From contig CAJNOQ010001987.1 in NCBI GenBank assembly GCA_905250885.1, positions 1 to 27,062 of the forward strand: a stretch of DNA of 27,062 nucleotides, given 5' to 3'. The notes under the pieces are model-generated. The model saw nothing but the letters and a program-made list of their open reading frames with translations, had not been told where the DNA came from and ran no database searches. Within the stretch, counting starts at the first letter, position 1, and each line of letters starts with the position of its first letter. The DNA is from Didymodactylos carnosus. Taxonomy: Eukaryota > Rotifera > Eurotatoria > Philodinida > Philodinidae. The position numbers and the translations under genes were made by a program. Of the stretch, positions 1-10,639 are shown in pieces.

Positions 1-3000
1 CTCGGTTTGGGCTATCGATTACACTGTCTGAAAATCAGAATCCATCATATGGTCCAGGAACGACGGCCTCGTAGACTTTGCATCGAAACGCTTACTATGG
101 TAAACCTTATCTGGAAGCCTAGTTTTCGCATACACTCGCGTCTTCCGATGTTCTCTATCGAACGGTGAAAAACGCGTGCCTCTAGTACTTTTCCTTCAAC
201 AGTTATAAGCAATCTACCCAGCCGCCTTTCTTTTTTAAAACGGTAATAGATTTTTTATAATGTTCGTGTACCTGGCGTCCAAACTTTATCAGGTGGAACA
301 CGAATTGAGCCAATGCCCCCATATTTCTCTCTTGGCCATTGCAGTTGATAATCGTACCATTTCTATAAGAGCACAGTCTATTTGTGATGACATATTTATC
401 CAATAGAATAATATAAGATTTTGAAAATATCTGCTAATTAATATTTGACGTGAATTAATCTTTCATAAGCAAGATAGAACAAAACATCATCTAAGTGGTG
501 AATGACACTCTAACTTATCAGTCGTTATTTCAACACGCAGTTATTAATACAAAGAACATATGCGACTTCTCAAACGTAATATTTTACTTACGACTTGTAG
601 CCAAACATTTGTTTTCATTACTTGTTCTTTCTCAACCTAAAAAAGTTTAATAGATAAATAAGTTCCCATGATAAAACTGTATTCAACATTTGCAATGAAA
701 TGCTAACCGTACGATCCTAACTTGGAAACCAACTCTTTATTATGAGATGAAAAATTAGTATGTCGTAAAATGTCACGTACTAACCACACTAATAACTTGT
801 AACAATGCAATACTGAACTGAACCGTAATTGTTTCTTCAACTCTACGAACTGGACGTATTAAAGGATTATAACCGTCAAATATTTTCTCGTGTAATTGTT
901 CTTCATGATGAGAGCATAGGGCTGAAATAATAACATCTTACAGATGATAAACAGATCTCATACTTCTAGATGGTATCCTCTCAGTTTGTCCCAAATTGGC
1001 TTTGTAAGTAAGATCAAACAACATCAAAAGGGTGGGTAGATATGAGAGTGAGCAGTTTGGGACGAACTGAGAGTAAACCCTTCTAGATGAACGTTAGTTC
1101 TGGCTATTTTTAATTTTTTTAATTTCTTTTAGACGTCAATTCAGTTTAATATACAAACCGTCTTTGATTAGTGGCAGAATATAAATGACCAGTAACCCTT
1201 GTATACAACAAGAACGTATCATTTATTCAAATATCTAAATAAAAATAAAAGATAATGAACAAAGGCATTTCTTTTCGCTAAAAGAACAATATTATCTTAC
1301 TGTGTGAAACAACGGGGCGTGGCTAAGGTATGCTGAAGATCTGTTTTTCCTAATTAAACAAAGTCTATTTGAAGCCTTATAACACAAAAGAAACATAGTG
1401 AATGAAAGGGAGAGAATTCAAGCAATGCCATCTAAATCGATATATTCCTTCATATATAGAGATAATGCATAGAGAGAGAGAGAGAGGGAAGAGACAAAGC
1501 TCTATTTATGTTCTATGTTTATACAATAAGATTTTTTATTAGGATGAGAAAAAAAGGTTAAATGACCAGAAATATTTGGAGTTCATCAACAAAAAAGAAG
1601 AACAACAATAATATTCGCAAGTAGATATCAGTTTTAAGACAAATCTTTCTTGTAATAAACATTAGTACAAATGTAACTATAAAACACTAAATTTAGCTCT
1701 CTCGTCTAATAGACAAAAGGGAATCGATAGCAGCAATAGTTTATCTAATTATCACCTGAGCAGTCATCAAAATTTCATATACATTCTCTTAGATTATATT
1801 CAGCGAGAACATCTTTAATTAATGTTGTTCTTTACGTTAAAACTTGACTTTTTCGTCATTTAAAAACATGTTTTCGAATATTTACATTGAAAAAAAGAAT
1901 TACCGTATATAGTTTATCTGAATATTTTGTCCCATGAATCAATATATACAAATAAGCACAACAGTAACAGAAAGATGTTATACTGTCACAAATCTATATG
2001 TACAGGCGGTTATCTCGCATTTAATTATTCTTATTCTAAAAAACAAAAAAAAAGAAGAAAGGTCGAGTGAAAATGAGAGAAAAATAAATGATTTTAATAA
2101 ATTATATGATTTTTCTTATAAAAAATTATGTTAACTTTCACTAGATTTGTATTTATTATTGAAAGAATGAAAATGATTATAATTGACCGGGAATAGACAT
2201 CGTAGGAACGAAAGTCATTCGAATAATCTTATTACTCATATATAGGTTTTGATCTGCGGTCACAGCCTTTCTATATTAACATTAGAATTAATACCTAGAA
2301 AAAAAAAGAAAGAGAGAAAGTGATATAGAAGAAAGAAAAGCAGTTTTTTTTTTTTTTTTCTATTAGTGTTTTAGATCTATATCTTTGCTTTGCACAGACT
2401 ATAAAAATAGAATCTATGTAAAACGGAAGGAAAAAATCTATTTTCTATGCTCGTGTTAATCTATGACAATCGCTTATAAATGTACTAGTAACAGTTGTCA
2501 TATTTATCGATTTAAAAATACAAATTTAACGATCACATAATAAAGAAAAAATGCCGAAAACTGATGAAAAAAGAGCATCTGTGACATACTGTGTTATACA
2601 TTGATATTCTATATTTTAAGATTTCATTATGATACTGAACATTGGTGAGTTATACTGTTATTTTCAATTCTAAAGCAAACTAAACTATCCATTTTTTTTG
2701 GTTTTTTTTCTCTAATGTAAAATAACGATTTCGAGTCAAGTATTTTATCTTAAAAATCATTGCTAGATTTCACTAACCTTATATTTACTGACAAACCGTT
2801 TTTTTTTTAAGTATAAGGGAATTGAATAACTTTAGTCTCAAAAAGTTTGAATTTTCGAAATTTGAAAATCCGGATCTCTAAAGATACATCGGATATAAAT
2901 TCAAACATTGTGTTCATATTTTTAGCTTTATATCGTGTTTTATACAAAAAACAACTTTCAGAATCAATGAACAGTTTTTCTAAGTTTGCTAGATTCAAGG

Positions 3001-5764
3001 ATTATGGCATAAATGAGAAATAATAATTTCTACTTCTTATAGATTGGTTTGTCACTAAATATAAGAGTGTCAACGTATTTTAAAAACCACGCGCATTACC
3101 AAGCAGAAGTAGAAAACAAAAATTTATTTTACGGCTATTGCGCAAAAAAAAAAAAAGATACGGCTCTCCCTTGTAATAAATTTTTAGACGAGCAGTAATT
3201 CTTGAAAGTCAGCACGATTTAACAACACTCTAATTATTTATCCTGAATGAGTTAAGAAAAGAGGAATTGCTTACAATGTTACTGCCACTCGTTATGTCAA
3301 CATAATTTCATATTTTCACGCTTTCATTTGTTGATTATATTGTTCAATACATATTAGAAATGATATTTATGGCGTGGATATCTGTCAAAAGACATCATAT
3401 GATGATCTAATTAGTTTAATTTTAAGTAACCAAATTGGTATAAGGACAAAAAATTATTAGAATATTATCAGATAATAGAATAAAGAAAATGCAGTTGTTT
3501 AAGATGAAGCACGTAGACAAAAAGAAAAAGAGAAAAAGATCTCTCTAAGATAATGACAGTAACAGTCATCGTTCGTTTTCGTATAATAATGTCAGTTTTT
3601 TCACTGCCAATATAATGATCTTAATAGAGGAAAAAAAATAACAAATACACACACACGCATAGTATATTAGAGTAGCTATCATGTAAATGTGTTAAATAGC
3701 AATTGTTTATTTTAGGATTCTTTCTGTTACTCATTGTTCTAAGCGTAATACATCAGCTGTAAAATATCACTATATATATCTAAGGAACAATGATTATGTG
3801 AACAAACCTGTTTTCTTACACATGCTTTAATAAGCTAACACAGTTGTTTAGAAGTAAAATGAAATGTTCAAAATTATGCTTTTTTTTTAATTGAATGATT
3901 TGCTGATTATACATGAGAAAATGTTTACTATATATTAAATGCATGATATTTTTTGAAGCATGTGATGCAAACAGCATATGTTTGTAACCGTCAAATACTG
4001 CGATCACGAATACAAACATCGAGTAAGCACAGCATTTTACGCCATTTACTTTACATCTGTCAAAAAAGTAACCGAAACGAACCTCGTTTCTTGTGCAACA
4101 ATAAGAAAAACGTTTTTGAAGTTGATTAGAATTAGCAGAAAAAGTTGTTATTCCAATGTTTTTCTCTTCTTTATAATGCAAATAACTATTGCACAATCAA
4201 TACAAGATTAATTTTATGCAATTTTCCAATTTTTACGCTTGACATTTTTCTATAAAGATTTTTCCTTATTTGAATGGGATGATGTTAGCAAAAGAAAAAA
4301 GCGATAAGATAAAAACATAAAGAAAAAACACAATCCTCATTGATCACTGAACACATTCTTCGTTTTCAAAATTATTTCACAAAGACAAGTGGCTACTGTC
4401 GATGTTTACTGTTCCATTAATAAAATTTTTCATTCACAAAGAACGAGAGAGAAAGAAACAAATCACAGCAAAGTTGACGAATGTGTTTAACAGACACAAA
4501 ATAGAACTATTCATCAGTGAGTTAGCCATAATTTTTAAACATACATCAAGTTTTATTCTTATCGGTAATTTTAAATATATTGTTTTTTGTTACAATTCTT
4601 TCATTTTCATTTATTATAAAATATTAAGATACTCATCTTACAAGTGCAATTTCAGAAGATAATCAGTGTTCGTTATGAGAAAATATTTTTCAGATGATAA
4701 GGTAGATATATTTATTCTGTTAGTTATTTTTCTAAAGTTTAGTTACATTACATACGACTATTTTATACAAGAAAAAGTTGGATAATATTGTTTCCAAAAG
4801 ATTCAGTTGAAAAAATTGCTAACCACCTTTATAGTGTATACCAATATTCCTTAAAGCAATATTAAAAAAATAGTTTTTATAAGGACAATTGATATATATA
4901 TATATAGATATATACTTTAGAACAACTATATTTATTATAGAATGAATGATTTACAACATCTGTTTACTAATACTGAAGCTGATTCATAAATTTACAAAAT
5001 GATGTGTTTATGTATACGAAAATAAGTGTGACTAAAGTACAGTATACTACAATGACAAATAAATGACGATAGGCGGAATGATAACTAAGTAGTTGTTTTT
5101 TCCTTGTTCTCTTTCTTGTGTTGTTTTTCTACCCTAAAAAGTATTCCAATATTAAGTAAGAACACTATGTATGTACATGTTCTAATAGTATAGCTTCTGT
5201 TGGTTATTTGAATAAAGTTAGAAAAAATATAAGTGTGATCATGTAATCTGAACTAAAATTTTACCATTCTCAAGTATTTCCATTTCAAATAAATGGACCT
5301 CTGTATGTACATAAATGAATATAAAACTCTCTATAAAACAATTAAAACATCTTTCAACGGTAAATCGTATACTAGCATCTTGGAGAAATTTACTGATATT
5401 GATCTATATCAAATAACCCGTACAATAGCATATTTGTTGAAATTCGACATATACCATAGTTCCTCAAGGTTACTAGACAGCTGGTACGGGGTCAATAAGG
5501 GTGAACAAAGAATTAACTCAATAGACTCTGTATAAGATGAATCTCTGACCAGAAATATACTTTAGTATCTGCTACAGAGATGGATGATTAATTTTAAAAG
5601 TCTTTGATACCGGCCGATATTCGATGAGGTATTCTATCTTCTAAAAAGAAGGTGAATGTTGATTAATACAACATTTATAAACTTTTGTACGTTAGTTTTT
5701 TTATATTTTTAGATGAATATATACATGTTTTATAAATACCGATGAATAATATCATCATCGATGC
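1..5764. other. gene-poor AT-rich region upstream of the receptor gene
   Basis: I see no exon chain, domain or RNA gene in this stretch. The open frames here are short, AT-rich in composition and match nothing I recognise. It contains simple repeats: an AG run at about 1471-1487, a run of 16 T at 2344-2359, a short CA run near 3648 and a TA run near 4892-4905. Positions 1-400 are visibly richer in G and C than what follows and may be a decayed coding or repeat fragment. The distal part may hold control elements for the receptor gene that starts at 5765, but no specific site can be supported. Confidence 0.6.
965..1087. repeat. imperfect inverted repeat, small foldback element
   Basis: The arms at 965-1000 and 1052-1087 are imperfect reverse complements of each other, sharing TCTAGA at the outer ends and a core like CTCAGTTYGTCCCAAA. 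They are separated by about 51 nt. The structure resembles a small non-autonomous foldback or MITE-like element. No clear target-site duplication is visible, so its origin is uncertain. Confidence 0.5.
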
Positions 5765-8700
5765 ATGGAGTATATTATCACGTCGTTAACTCTCTATTGT
5801 TGTTGTTTTACTTATGGTAAGAATTATTTCATTTTATTAGGAAGTGAATACGAGATGATATTTTTAATTTATTCTATTGTTTAGTCATATTGGGAAATCC
5901 TGAAGCCAAACGTTTATATGAAGAATTAATGAAAGTTCGTTCCTATAACAAATTAATTCGTCCCGTTAAAAATAATAATGAAAAGCTAACAGTTTATTTG
6001 GGTTTAAGATTAACGCAGTTATTAGATGTGGTAAGGATAAATTTTGATAAATTTATTTATTTCAAATCAAAAAATTTTTCTATTATATACATTTAAGGAT
6101 GAAAAGAATCAAATTATGACATCAAATGTATGGTTAAAACAGGTAATAATAAAATATTAATAAAATATTTATTGAATTTTTAAAATTAAATTGTTCACGT
6201 ATTTAATCTGGTCATAAAATTTCGAATAAAACTAGACTCCATATACATAGGAATGGCATGATGAAAAACTCAAATGGGACCCGATTAAATACGGTGGAGT
6301 TGATGTCCTCTATATACCTAGTCAACAAATATGGTTACCCGATATTGTTCTTTATAACAAGTTTGTATATTATTGATGTTGTTTAAATAGCACAACACTA
6401 CCACCACTCTATCTCTGTCACCCACATTGTTAGTATTATTATTTTTTGTTTATCCGTCTCCTATATTAGTATTGGTGTTCATGTGAGCATTATCAATATT
6501 ATTTTTTACTCTAATTTTATGTTACCCAACACAATGAGAATATTCTTCTAATTTCGATAGAGATGTTAATAATAATCAATCATTGACTAGTCTCGTTCGA
6601 TAGTTATTACCTTGTATTGTAATGCGAAACATATTGATTACTCTAGAAATTGTCAAATGTATTTTTGTATTGTGACAGTGATGTTTAAATTGATATGACT
6701 AATGTGTAATGTGGATTCAATATAACAGTAGAAAATTAGAGTATGTTATGTTAGAGTTGTACTTTGTCTGTCGAACAATAAACATCCCATTTCTGTCTTC
6801 ACCACCACCACCATTATTTATGAGAAAAAAAGCTTTTGCTTTTCTTATAACTGATGTTAATGAATAAACATTGTTGACGGGTATATATATTATTATCTAT
6901 TCTAAGAAATAGATATTTTTTGTCTTCTTAATAATCATCAATACATTGAATAACGGGAAGAAAAAAAAATCTAGATGTCAATGATATGTACCACATGTAA
7001 TGGATACATATATTAATAGTGAATTAGAAAATTTAACTATTAATATTTTTAAAAAACAACATCTCCCACAAATAAGATTCCAACTATATTTGATATATAT
7101 TTCTTATTAATAAAATATATAAGAAAAAACTGACACCGAGGTAGATGCAATTCATTTTGTAACAAATCTTTGGTTTCGAATCAGTGGTAAAAAAAATGTT
7201 GAGTTCAACATGTTCTCTCGAAATAAATTATTCTAAATGAATAAAATTTTTTGTAAATACTATCTAGACATGTTTGACGTATGATGAGAAGTACGTTTAT
7301 AAGAAAATGAAGGATTAAATGTGATGTATATTACTGAAAAATTCAGAATTCTACGGATAACAGAGAATGCATTTTATTGATCTCAATTGAGTTCAGTTCA
7401 GGAAGGGTGATTATACTATATTCATTCTATTTCTCTTCCTAATTATTGTATTTAAAATTTGTTACATTTCGTTGTAATTTTACAACTTCTTCAGATATAA
7501 AAATTTTTAACACTAACTGTTAACACACTTTTTAATTGAACTATAGAACAAAACAAAATTGTTGACCATTTTGAACTTTTTCAACTATTTTGATCTAGTC
7601 AGATCATTTTGATCATTAATTCTTTTTTCTTCTTTGTCTCTCTTATACGTATGATAGTGATACGAGAATAAGACGGCCATAGTAACAACCAGACAGGATA
7701 AACCTTTTCCGTATCACTATCACCATCTTGTTCCCTAAGTCTTAGTTCTTTTATATTTCTTAAATGTTTCTCGACTTGATTAGATCTTTCTTTGTTCTGC
7801 CTTGTAAAGAATAGGATTTCAATCAACGCTAATATCACCATGTTTATTGACTGATTTATTCATTCTCGAATAAATTGCTTCTTTCAGTCTTTGTTTACGT
7901 CAGTTTTTCTCTTATTCAAAGATAAAGGCATTATCTGTATCAACTAGACATTGATATCTATTTTGTTGTTGATGTTGCACTATCTCCGATTTTTCCCCAT
8001 CGTTGTTTATCAAGCGAAAATGCTGTTTCAGTCTATTATCAATTCCAATTTTAGTTTCATCGTTATATATTTGAGGAGGATCACAACTGCACTGTATTTG
8101 ATAAATAACTGATTTCGATGGTCCTTTCAATACTATGATAGTGTTACGGAAAAGGTTTATCCTGTCTAGTTGTTACTATGATCCGTTTTGTTTCCGTATC
8201 GCTATCATATGTATAAGAGAGACAAAGAAGAAAAAAGAATTAATAATCAAAATGATCCGACTAGATCAAAATAGTTGGAAAAGTTCAAAATGGTCAACAA
8301 TTTTGTTTTGTTCTATAGTTCAATTAAAAAGTGTGTTAACAGTTAGTGTTAAAAATTTTTATATCTGAAGAAGTTGTAAAATTACAACGAAATGTAACAA
8401 ATTTTAAATACAATAATTAGGAAGAGAAACAGAATGAGTACAGTTTTATTGATCTCACTTCATACAGTTCAGAAACGTATACTTTTTCTTATTTAAACAA
8501 ATCTCTTTCGTACTTAAAAAATTTCTTTTAGATATTTTGCAAATAATCCATAAGATTTTTTACTCATACTCCGAGATCCTTTTGAGTCCATATAAAAAAT
8601 ACTTTTATCAAATTTGGTATAAAGAGTTTTAATAAGAAAGAAAGAACTCTAATAAACTAAATTAATTTATGTTTTTCTAATAATTCATATACGATAAAGA

Positions 8701-10639
8701 TAACCTTTATTCGTTTAATCACATTTTGTCATATATTAGACCTGTTAGACAAGCTAATTAATTTTTAGTTTTGGACCGACATTCATCTCAGTTGGAATCC
8801 GGCAGATTTTAATAATTTAACAAATATGTCGATCCCGGCAGCTGAGCTATGGAAACCCGATATCGTCTTGTTCAACAAGTTGGTACTTCTCTCTTAGCTA
8901 TATAATATAGCATTGCTAAATTGAATGCTTTGTTTTATGCATGATAAATATACAATATCATTTAATCATTTTTGCACCAAATCTATATACATGTGTTATT
9001 AAAAATGTACAAAATAATTTTGAAAAACTAAAATATTTTTTATTTTCCAGTGCTGATGGTAACTATGAAGTAACTTTAATGACAAAGGCCACTGTTTATC
9101 ACGATGGACGAGTTATTTGGGAGGTAAGTTTATAAGCTTATTGATTTGTTGTAAAATATATTTATTTATATAGCCACCTGCAATCTACAAATCATCATGT
9201 ACAATTAATGTTGAATTTTTTCCTTTTGGTATGTAAAACTTTCTTTTCAATATCACATCAATTGAATAGCATTCAACTAATATATTTATTACTCTAGATA
9301 TTCAAAATTGTCAAATGAAATTTGGTTCATGGACTTATTCTGGTGAACAAGTATGTGTATTTCTACCACATTTTGTTAATATTTAATTTTTATTAATATA
9401 AATATTTTTTCTTATAAGGTTGATCTAGTTCATATAAATCAATCAAATGGTTCAACACCTGTTTATGGTAACAATAAAATTGATGTAGCAATTGATTTAA
9501 CAGATTTTTATCGAAGTGTTGAATGGGATATTATGGATGTTCCAGCTCAACGAAATATTCGTCAATATACATGTTGTCCACAAACTTATCCGGATATTAC
9601 ATTTTTCATTATTCTTCGTCGTAAAACATTATTTTATACAGTTAATTTAATAATTCCATGCGTAGGAATATCATTTTTGACCGTATTAACATTTTACTTA
9701 CCAAGTGATAGTGGTGAAAAAGTCGCATTGTGTATTAGCATATTATTATCGTTGACTGTCTTCTTTCTTTTATTGGCCGAATTGATACCACCCACCTCAT
9801 TAGTAGTACCATTAATTGGCAAATATCTTTTATTCACAATGATACTCGTTACATTATCGATTGTTGTTACAGTAGTTGTTCTTAATATTCATTTTCGATC
9901 ACCTTTAACTCATCAAATGCCTCAATGGGTTAGACGTGTTTTCTTACATGTACTACCAAAACTATTATGGATGAGACGACCTAAATCAACAATTGATCCA
10001 TTTTATTATCGTTCTCCTGGTAAAAGTAATAATACAATAGTAGTAAAAACAGCAGCTACTCCATTGAGAACAACAACAACAACGACAACATTGACAACAT
10101 CTAAAAGAAGTCCATATCAGATAAGAAAAAATTATCATGCTGATACATGTTTATTAGATGATTATGATAATACTGATTGTTTGGTAGGTGGTGAAGGCAG
10201 TGATGATAGAATTAATTCACATTCAGAAACATTTTATCCATCTGAGATTAAAAAAGCTTTTGAAGGACTTAGATTTGTTGCCGAACATATGAAACAAGAA
10301 GATGAAGAGAAAAAGGTAATTTATTTAGATTTTTATAAATTAATCAATCAATGATCTTTAATATTCTACACTTTTAAATTTTTTGTTTTGTTTTTTTAGA
10401 TTAAAGAAGAATGGAAATATGTAGCATTAGTAATTGATCGCTTGTTTCTATACATATTTACAACGGCATGTATTGCAGGAACATGTGGAATTATTCTTCA
10501 GGGTAGATATTTCTTACTTTTAACTATTTTTATATATAATTTCGAACGATAATATAAATTATTTTTGTTTTTATCTTTAGCACCATCAATCTACGATAAT
10601 CGTAAACCGTTGGACGTGTTAAAATCAAACAGATTTTAG
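5765..10639 (+). CDS. nicotinic acetylcholine receptor alpha subunit
   Basis: This is an acetylcholine-gated cation channel subunit of the Cys-loop family, acting at the plasma membrane of nerve or muscle. Exons: 5765-5816, 5885-6030, 6098-6142, 6251-6360 (4a) or 8769-8878 (4b), 9051-9123, 9174-9228, 9298-9350, 9419-10315, 10400-10502, 10581-10639. With either exon 4 the joined frame is 530 aa. Residues 1 to about 20 form a signal peptide. The 45-nt exon 3 ([15 protein letters not shown]) is a classic nAChR exon carrying loop D. Further landmarks are the loop A motif W-x-PDIVL, a Cys-loop C151-C165 with FPFD, loop B WTY, and vicinal C230-C231, which mark an alpha subunit. M1 is near 248-272, M2 280-298, M3 309-335 and M4 484-511. 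M2 keeps the -1' Glu of cation channels. The M3-M4 loop has a Thr-rich stretch. The segment after M3 (VLNIHFRSP, then FLHVLP) resembles insect alpha1-4 types. Exon 1 is the least certain exon; it was chosen because its phase and hydrophobicity fit. Confidence 0.93.
6251..6360 (+). other. receptor exon 4a, alternative (loop A and MIR region)
   Basis: This 110-nt exon encodes 36 residues plus two bases, entering in phase 0 and leaving in phase 2. It reads [16 protein letters not shown] at its start and ends [10 protein letters not shown], the usual form for neuronal alpha subunits. It covers the segment equivalent to the main immunogenic region and binding loop A. The acceptor is CATAG and the donor is GTTTGT, which departs from the GTA donors of the gene's other introns. 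Confidence 0.9.
7416..7722 (-). repeat. inverted repeat, left arm (~307 bp)
   Basis: The reverse complement of this segment aligns nearly end to end with 8135-8442 and shows only scattered substitutions by eye, for example over the stretch containing GTTAACAGTTAGTGTTAAAA. The two arms are 412 nt apart, so a transcript of this intron could fold into a long stem. Confidence 0.85.
7803..8130 (-). pseudogene. GIY-YIG endonuclease remnant of a Penelope-like element
   Basis: Reading from 8130 downward, the frame gives [11 protein letters not shown], then [18 protein letters not shown]. This matches the GIY-YIG pattern of retroelement endonucleases, in which a GIY-like strand and a Cys pair precede YIGET and RLxxH. 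The frame stops after AFIFE. Beyond two stops it continues as [16 protein letters not shown], which resembles the usual C-terminal tail of these domains. A further stop follows near 7815. The first codon is not ATG and nothing upstream encodes reverse transcriptase. It is therefore a broken fragment with no expected activity. Confidence 0.65.
8135..8442 (+). repeat. inverted repeat, right arm (~308 bp)
   Basis: This is the partner of the left arm at 7416-7722. Similarity starts at the ATGATAGTG-like inner end and runs to about GAATGAGTACAG at the outer end, where the two flanks stop matching as reverse complements and become direct repeats instead. Open frames read through the arms are by-products of the repeat and show no protein family. 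Confidence 0.85.
8769..8878 (+). other. receptor exon 4b, alternative copy of exon 4
   Basis: This is a second exon of exactly 110 nt with the same phases as exon 4a. It encodes [16 protein letters not shown] at its start and [10 protein letters not shown] at its end. It keeps the aromatic and Pro-Asp residues of loop A but differs in about two thirds of positions. It is open through all 36 codons, has an acceptor (TTTTTAG) and a donor (GTTGGT), and sits 172 bp before exon 5. It carries two N-glycosylation sequons, N-L-T and N-M-S, which 4a lacks. Preservation of frame, length and key residues argues that it is in use and not a dead duplicate. No transcript can be seen from sequence alone. 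Confidence 0.85.

Larger units (their letters stand above)
7372..8481 (-). mobile_element. decayed Penelope-like retroelement in the receptor intron
   Basis: Two inverted arms (7416-7722 and 8135-8442) enclose a core with a minus-strand GIY-YIG endonuclease remnant. Imperfect direct repeats of roughly 40 bp, both starting TTTATTGATCTCA, lie just outside the arms (about 7372-7415 and 8443-8481). They could be a long target-site duplication or element tails. Penelope-like elements are known for C-terminal GIY-YIG domains and for terminal repeats that may be inverted. No reverse transcriptase is present, so this is a severely truncated copy. It lies wholly inside the intron between exons 4a and 4b. 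The family assignment is inference from the endonuclease remnant and the architecture. Confidence 0.6.

Noticed and set aside
1471..1487. AG dinucleotide run
   Set aside because: Ordinary microsatellite; no evidence for a function.
3816..4662. Overlapping open frames on both strands
   Set aside because: Low-complexity AT-rich translations with no domain, no conserved motif and no splice-consistent extension.
5293..5535. 80-codon ATG frame upstream of the receptor
   Set aside because: No recognisable domain, AT-biased codons and no fit in phase or sequence to the receptor's N-terminus; the better first exon is at 5765-5816.
5761..5816. ATG at 5761 as receptor start
   Set aside because: Its frame leaves two bases at the donor, which does not match the exon 2 acceptor phase; the ATG at 5765 leaves one base and joins in frame with a hydrophobic leader.
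7599..8368. Open frames on both strands with similar RETKKKKEL peptides
   Set aside because: They are read from the two arms of the inverted repeat in opposite directions, start at non-informative codons and match no protein family; the similarity is a DNA repeat, not a gene pair.
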